Assembly (NCBI RefSeq): GCF_004297405.1
Contig: NZ_SCVC01000042.1
Coordinates: 274,476 to 338,475 of the forward strand
Source: Reyranella sp.
Lineage (GTDB): Bacteria; Pseudomonadota; Alphaproteobacteria; Reyranellales; Reyranellaceae
Direction of reading: 5' to 3'
DNA length: 64,000 nt
Shown here one piece after another: positions 60,029 through 64,000 of the stretch. Positions within the stretch are counted from its first letter, which is position 1. Each line of letters opens with the position of its first letter. The position numbers and the translations under genes were made by a program. Below the pieces are notes generated by a model, which worked only from the letters and a program-made list of their open reading frames with translations, was not told the DNA's origin and searched no databases.

Positions 60029-62274
60029 AGAAGCTCGGCCGGCGCCTGGCGATCGTCGGCGGGTTCGCAGGCGCCGGATTGCTGGGCGTCGGCTTCTGGT
60101 TCGCCCGCGAGCGTGACCGGCTGGGCAATCGCCGGCTGCTCAACCTGAAATCGGACGAAGTCGGCCTCAATGGCTGGGTGAAGATCGGGCGCGACGACAG
60201 CGTCACGGTCGCCGTGCCGCGCGCCGAGATGGGGCAGGGCGTGCAGACCGCGCTCGCCATGCTCGTCGCCGAGGAACTCGACGCACGCTGGGATCAGATC
60301 AAGGTCGAGGAGCCGCCGGAGAGCGCGGTCTACCGCAACGTCGACATCCTGATCGACGGTCTGCCGTTCTCGCCAGAGGAGGCCGGCACTGTCGTCGAGA
60401 CCGCGCACTGGGTCGCCGGCAAGCTGGGGGGCGTGCTGGGCGTGAACGCGACCGGCGGCTCGACATCGGTGCGCGACGCCTGGCGGCCGATGCGAACCGC
60501 GGGTGCGGTGGCGCGCGACCTGCTGCTCCGCGCAGCCAGCCGCAAGGCCGGGCTGCCTGTGGCCGAACTCACCGTCGTCGACGGCGAGGTCCGCAAGCTC
60601 GACGGCACGAAGGTCGCCACCTTCGGTGAACTGGTCGATTCCGTGGGAGACCTTGCCGAGCGCCCGCCGCCACCGCTCAAGAAGCCCGCGGACTTCAAGC
60701 TGATCGGCAAGCCGCTACCGCGCGTCGACACACTGGCCAAGGTCACGGGCGCGGCCACGTTCGGCATCGATGTGCGTCTGCCAGGCCTGCTCTACGCCGC
60801 GGTCCGCAACGCCCCGACCTTCGGTGGCGAAGCGCTTTCGTTCACGCTCAAGCAGGAGAAGCTGCCCAAGGGGATCGAGAAGGTGGTGATCGTGCCGGGC
60901 GGGATCGCGGCCATCGGCACGAGCTGGTGGACGGCCAACCGCTTCCTGGACGACGGCGTCGAGGTGAAGTGGCAGGCGGGACCCGAGCCAACGCTGGAGT
61001 CGGCCGGCCTCTGGAAGCGCTACGGGGAGCTGCTGGAAAGCGGCAAGCCGGCCCTGACCCGTACGCTCGGCACCGAGACGAAGCCGGGTCAGGTACAGGT
61101 GCTGACGGCGACTTATCGGGCGCCCTACCTCGCCCATACGGCCATGGAGCCGATGAATTGCACGGCAAAGGCCGGTCCACAGGGCGTCGAAGTCTGGATG
61201 CCCAACCAGTCGCCGACTTTGATGCGGATGGTGGCGGCCAAGGTCGCTGGTGTGCCGCAGGACCAGGTGAGTGTGCACACGACCTTCCTGGGCGGTGGGT
61301 TCGGCCGGCGGGCCGAGGTTGACCTGGTGCGTCAGGCGGTGACCTGCGCGCTGGCGCTGTCGGAGCGGCCGGTCCAGCTCCTGTGGTCGCGCGAGGAGGA
61401 CGTCCGGCACGATTTCTACCGGCCGATGGCGCTAGCCCGTTGGCGCGCCGATCTCGAAACGGCAGGCGGCGCGCAAAAACTGGTGGGCGTCGCCAAGCGG
61501 CAGGTAGCGCAGTCCCCGGCCGATCAGTTCCCGGCGCGCACGATTGGCCTGCCGGTGCAGGGGCAGCCCGAAGGCAACGCCGTCGAGAACCCACCCTACG
61601 CCTTTCCCTTCTACCGGCTCGACGCCATCGTGGCCGACGGTTCGGTGCCAGTCGGCTTCTGGCGTTCGGTCGGCCATTCGCACACGGCCTTCTTCGACGA
61701 GAGCTTCGTCGACGAGCTGGCCGCTGCCCTGAAGAAGGACCCGTACGATTTCCGCCGCGAGCTGCTGGCCGACAAGCCGCGGCATCTGAAGGTGCTGGAG
61801 ACGGCGGCGCGGGAAGCGGGGTGGGGCATGCCTCTGCCTCAAGGCTCGGGCCGTGGCATTGCCCTTCGGGCTTCGTTCGGCTCGATCGTGGCGCAGGTCG
61901 CCGAGGTCTCCGTGCCGGACGGCAAGACCTTGGAGGTCAAGCGCGTCACCTGTGCAATCGATTGCGGACCGGTGGTCAATCCCGCGATCGTGAGGGCGCA
62001 AATGGAGAGCGGCATCATCTACGGCCTGTCCGCCGCGCTCTACGGCGAGATCACCCTGGCCAACGGCGCGGTCGAGCAGTCGAACTTCCCCGACTACGAC
62101 GCCGTCCGGCTGGCCGAGGCGCCCGCGATGACGGTGCATCTGGTCGATAGCGGCTCCCAGATCATCGGCGGCGTGGGCGAACCTGGCACCCCGCCCATCG
62201 CTCCTGCCGTCGCCAACGCCATCTTTACGGCGACAGGGAGGCGTCTACGCGACCTACCGCTGAGGTTGGCTTAG
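60025..62274 (+). CDS. Isoquinoline 1-oxidoreductase-type molybdopterin subunit (IorB-like), 749 aa
   Basis: Large molybdenum cofactor subunit of the IorB/aldehyde-dehydrogenase-type family. The N-terminus KKLGRRLAIVGGFAGAGLLGVGFWF is a membrane anchor or Tat-like signal. Key blocks: VPRAEMGQGVQTALAMLVAEELDARWDQI, GGGFGRRAEVDLVRQAV (active-site Gln/Glu region) and the C-terminal IIGGVGEPGTPPIAPAVANAI with catalytic Glu. The GTG at 60025 overlaps the IorA stop. Substrate unknown: N-heterocycle or aldehyde. Confidence 0.92.
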   Translation: MKKLGRRLAIVGGFAGAGLLGVGFWFARERDRLGNRRLLNLKSDEVGLNGWVKIGRDDSVTVAVPRAEMGQGVQTALAMLVAEELDARWDQIKVEEPPESAVYRNVDILIDGLPFSPEEAGTVVETAHWVAGKLGGVLGVNATGGSTSVRDAWRPMRTAGAVARDLLLRAASRKAGLPVAELTVVDGEVRKLDGTKVATFGELVDSVGDLAERPPPPLKKPADFKLIGKPLPRVDTLAKVTGAATFGIDVRLPGLLYAAVRNAPTFGGEALSFTLKQEKLPKGIEKVVIVPGGIAAIGTSWWTANRFLDDGVEVKWQAGPEPTLESAGLWKRYGELLESGKPALTRTLGTETKPGQVQVLTATYRAPYLAHTAMEPMNCTAKAGPQGVEVWMPNQSPTLMRMVAAKVAGVPQDQVSVHTTFLGGGFGRRAEVDLVRQAVTCALALSERPVQLLWSREEDVRHDFYRPMALARWRADLETAGGAQKLVGVAKRQVAQSPADQFPARTIGLPVQGQPEGNAVENPPYAFPFYRLDAIVADGSVPVGFWRSVGHSHTAFFDESFVDELAAALKKDPYDFRRELLADKPRHLKVLETAAREAGWGMPLPQGSGRGIALRASFGSIVAQVAEVSVPDGKTLEVKRVTCAIDCGPVVNPAIVRAQMESGIIYGLSAALYGEITLANGAVEQSNFPDYDAVRLAEAPAMTVHLVDSGSQIIGGVGEPGTPPIAPAVANAIFTATGRRLRDLPLRLA

Positions 62275-62348
62275 GGTGGTTCAAGCACGATAATTAAAGG
62301 ATTTAGTCATCGTCTAGATAATGTCAAACGACGATTGGGCCGCCCAGC

Positions 62349-62489
62349 TCAGCGTGAAAGCAGCCAGAAGCTGCCGCCACCAACGATGGCGATGAGTGCC
62401 AGAAGGCCAAACAGGCGAAGGGTGCCTGTCATCAGGTTTGTGCCCAGCACTTTGCTGATCCATTCGTCTTGGCGGTCCAGGTCCAACAT
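62349..62489 (-). CDS. Small single-pass membrane protein, 46 aa
   Basis: Short protein MLDLDRQDEW... with an acidic N-terminus and one C-terminal transmembrane helix (LRLFGLLALIAIVGGGSFWLL). GAGGAGGCG is directly upstream of the ATG at 62489, an excellent ribosome binding site, which supports a real gene; the longer frame to 62564 lacks one. No family recognised. Confidence 0.6.
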   Translation of the reverse strand: MLDLDRQDEWISKVLGTNLMTGTLRLFGLLALIAIVGGGSFWLLSR

Positions 62490-62586
62490 CGCCTCCTCAG
62501 TGACCGGGAACAGGAGCCCGGCGCAGGGGCCAATATCGAAAGGTTGGCGCCGAGGCTCCACCAAAATTACTGAACGGGGCTGAGAA

Positions 62587-62661
<75 letters not shown>

Positions 62662-62706
62662 CCGCCTGGAGCGGCCGCACCATAATCGAACGCGGCCGAA
62701 GGTGCA

Positions 62707-63486
62707 TCAGACTGACTGTCGCTGCCGTGCCCATTCGTAGGCGGCGACCGCCGCGGCGTTGGAGACGTTGAGCGCGGCCAGGGCAGCGCTGGTCGGAATG
62801 GTGATGAGGCGGTCGCACTTTTCGGTGGTCAGGCGGCGCAGCCCTTCGCCCTCGGCGCCGAGGACGATGCAGGCGCGGCCGCGCAGGTCGAGGGTGCCGA
62901 TCGGAGCCTCGCCACGTTCGTCGAGGCCGTAACGCCAGAAGCCCGCCTCCTTGAGCTGGTCGAGCGTGCGGGCGAGGTTCACCGCCCGCACCAGCGGCAC
63001 GACTTCGAGCGCACCGGAGGCTGCTTTTGCCAGCACGCCGGTATCGGCGGGGGCATGGCGGTCGGTCACGACCACGCCGGCGGCGCCAAAGGCGGCGGCC
63101 GAGCGCAGGATGGCGCCGACATTGTGCGGGTCGGTCACCTGGTCGAGCGCCAGGACGAGGGCATCATCGCTACAGCGCGCCAGCAGGTCTTCCAGCATCG
63201 GCTCTTCGAGCGGCGCCACAAGGGCAGCGATGCCCTGATGGACGGCGCCGGCCGGCAGGCGTTGCGCCAGGTCTTCGCGGGGGACGATGGCGACGTCGGT
63301 CTTGCCGATCTCGGCCTTCAACCGGTCGGCCATCTCGCGGGTAGCGAAGAGCCGTTCGATCCGGCGATCGGGGTTCGCAAGGGCTGCCACGACGGCGTGG
63401 CGGCCGTAGAGCCATACCGATTGATGGCCTCCGCGCGGTTGCCGGTTGGCGGGCTGTCGATGGGGGCGGTGCGGGCGTTGACGCAT
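62707..63486 (-). CDS. rlmB: 23S rRNA (guanosine2251-2'-O)-methyltransferase RlmB, 259 aa
   Basis: SpoU/TrmH-family knotted methyltransferase. N-terminal RNA-binding domain starts at LYGRHAVVAALANPDRRIERLF. The SPOUT motifs are LALDQVTDPHNVGAILRSAAAFGAAGVVVTDRH, ACIVLGAEGEGLRRLT and TIPTSAALAALNVSNAAAVAAYEW. The start at 63486 is chosen because upstream in-frame codons to 63657 run into the tRNA-Tyr gene. The N-terminal 25 residues are Arg/His/Pro-rich. Confidence 0.92.
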   Translation of the reverse strand: MRQRPHRPHRQPANRQPRGGHQSVWLYGRHAVVAALANPDRRIERLFATREMADRLKAEIGKTDVAIVPREDLAQRLPAGAVHQGIAALVAPLEEPMLEDLLARCSDDALVLALDQVTDPHNVGAILRSAAAFGAAGVVVTDRHAPADTGVLAKAASGALEVVPLVRAVNLARTLDQLKEAGFWRYGLDERGEAPIGTLDLRGRACIVLGAEGEGLRRLTTEKCDRLITIPTSAALAALNVSNAAAVAAYEWARQRQSV

Positions 63487-63635
63487 GCCGAAGCTTGTAT
63501 GGTGCGGCGGGCATGCGGGCAAATACTGGTGATCCCTGGGAAATGGGCCTTGACGTAACCCATTGGATTTGCGAGCAACGCGCGCCCGTGAAAGCGGGTT
63601 GAACGGGCTAAACTCGCGCTGCGTACCGCAGGTTC

Positions 63636-63722
63636 GGAGGGGTGGCCGAGCGGTCAATGGCAGCAGACTGTAAATCTGCCGACTTCGCGTCTACGAAGGT
63701 TCGAATCCTTCCCCCTCCACCA
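63636..63722 (+). tRNA. tRNA-Tyr (anticodon GTA)
   Basis: Class II tRNA with long variable arm: acceptor GGAGGGG pairs with the 3' CCCCTCC, anticodon loop CTGTAAA with GTA, T-arm GAAGGTTCGAATCCTTC, encoded CCA at 63720-63722. Confidence 0.96.
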
Positions 63723-63760
63723 ACGGACACAGCGTGGGTTTTGGCTCGGTTCAAGAGATT

Positions 63761-63834
63761 GCGGGTGTAGCTCAATGGTAGAGCAGAAGCCTTCCAAGCT
63801 TACGACGAGGGTTCGATTCCCTTCACCCGCTCCA
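63761..63834 (+). tRNA. tRNA-Gly (anticodon TCC)
   Basis: Cloverleaf from GCGGGTG acceptor to CACCCGC, D-arm with AATGGTA, anticodon loop CTTCCAA with TCC, T-arm AGGGTTCGATTCCCT, encoded CCA at 63832-63834. Probably co-transcribed with tRNA-Tyr and tuf. Confidence 0.96.
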
Positions 63835-63883
63835 GAGTTTGCTAAGGCCGGTCGGTCGAGAGAATGACGAGGGTCGTGACACC

Positions 63884-64000
63884 ATGACGAAGGCGAAGTT
63901 TGAGCGGAACAAGCCGCACTGCAACATTGGAACGATCGGTCACGTTGACCACGGGAAGACGTCGCTGACGGCGGCGATCACGAAGATCCTGGCGAAGACG
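63884..64000 (+). CDS. tuf: Elongation factor Tu (partial, runs off right edge)
   Basis: First 39 codons of EF-Tu: MTKAKFERNKPHCNIGTIGHVDHGKTSLTAAITKILAKT by pattern, with the G1 P-loop GHVDHGKT. GAGGG lies upstream of the ATG at 63884. The tRNA-Tyr/tRNA-Gly/tuf order is common in alphaproteobacteria. Confidence 0.97.
   Translation, partial: MTKAKFERNKPHCNIGTIGHVDHGKTSLTAAITKILAKT

Overview
The window is a high-GC, densely packed chromosomal segment that looks alphaproteobacterial. The right end carries rlmB, tRNA-Tyr(GTA), tRNA-Gly(TCC) and tuf, an order seen in many alphaproteobacteria. The rest is rich in SDR oxidoreductases, acyl-CoA enzymes, tripartite-tricarboxylate-transporter receptors, Liv-type ABC transporters and Mla/Mce transport. 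This suggests a metabolically versatile soil or water organism of the Bradyrhizobium/Reyranella kind. The genus is a guess; no 16S rRNA is present.

Layout. 1-4.2 kb: the 5' part of a very large secreted protein that joins a serralysin-type M10 zinc protease, an RTX calcium-binding repeat block and a complete sedolisin-type S53 serine protease. 4.3-11.7 kb: a small exported protein, SDRs, a TTT receptor followed by LigA/LigB-type extradiol dioxygenase subunits, a 2OG-Fe dioxygenase and an alpha/beta hydrolase. 11.8-19.9 kb: a seven-gene minus-strand Liv-type import operon (livHMGF, acyl-CoA synthetase, two tandem duplicated livK genes, each with its own hairpin terminator). 20.0-25.5 kb: acyl-CoA dehydrogenase, two hotdog thioesterases, SRPBCC protein, transglutaminase-like protein, Bcr/CflA-type exporter and an SDR.

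25.6-31.2 kb is the most unusual stretch. Its base composition is visibly less GC-rich and it holds three evenly spaced co-directional genes: a class III nucleotide cyclase with TolB/FlgO-like and TPR regions; a vanadium-haloperoxidase/PAP2-fold enzyme with an N-terminal tract of 14 perfect Gly-Gly-Leu repeats; and a subtilisin-like S8 protease with no visible export signal. I regard this trio as the best candidate for an undescribed system.

31.3-54.5 kb: mixed metabolic genes (M20 peptidase, epoxide-hydrolase-like protein, fatty acid desaturase, dialkylglycine decarboxylase-like aminotransferase, an iodotyrosine-deiodinase-like flavoprotein, stomatin/NfeD pair, second TTT receptor, MFS transporters, cysteine-synthase-like enzyme, formamidase, rlmJ, PPK2), then an Mla/Mce lipid-transport operon and acyl-CoA-related genes. 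54.7-59.6 kb: a glycan cluster with UDP-glucuronate decarboxylase-like and GDP-mannose 3,5-epimerase-like enzymes, a GT2 glycosyltransferase and a NodU/CmcH-type carbamoyltransferase. Two molybdenum-hydroxylase genes (iorA/iorB-like) are fused to it through 4-bp stop/start overlaps. 62.3-64 kb: a 46-residue membrane protein, tRNA-Thr(TGT), rlmB, tRNA-Tyr, tRNA-Gly and the start of tuf.

All assignments come from reading motifs by eye; no database search was run.
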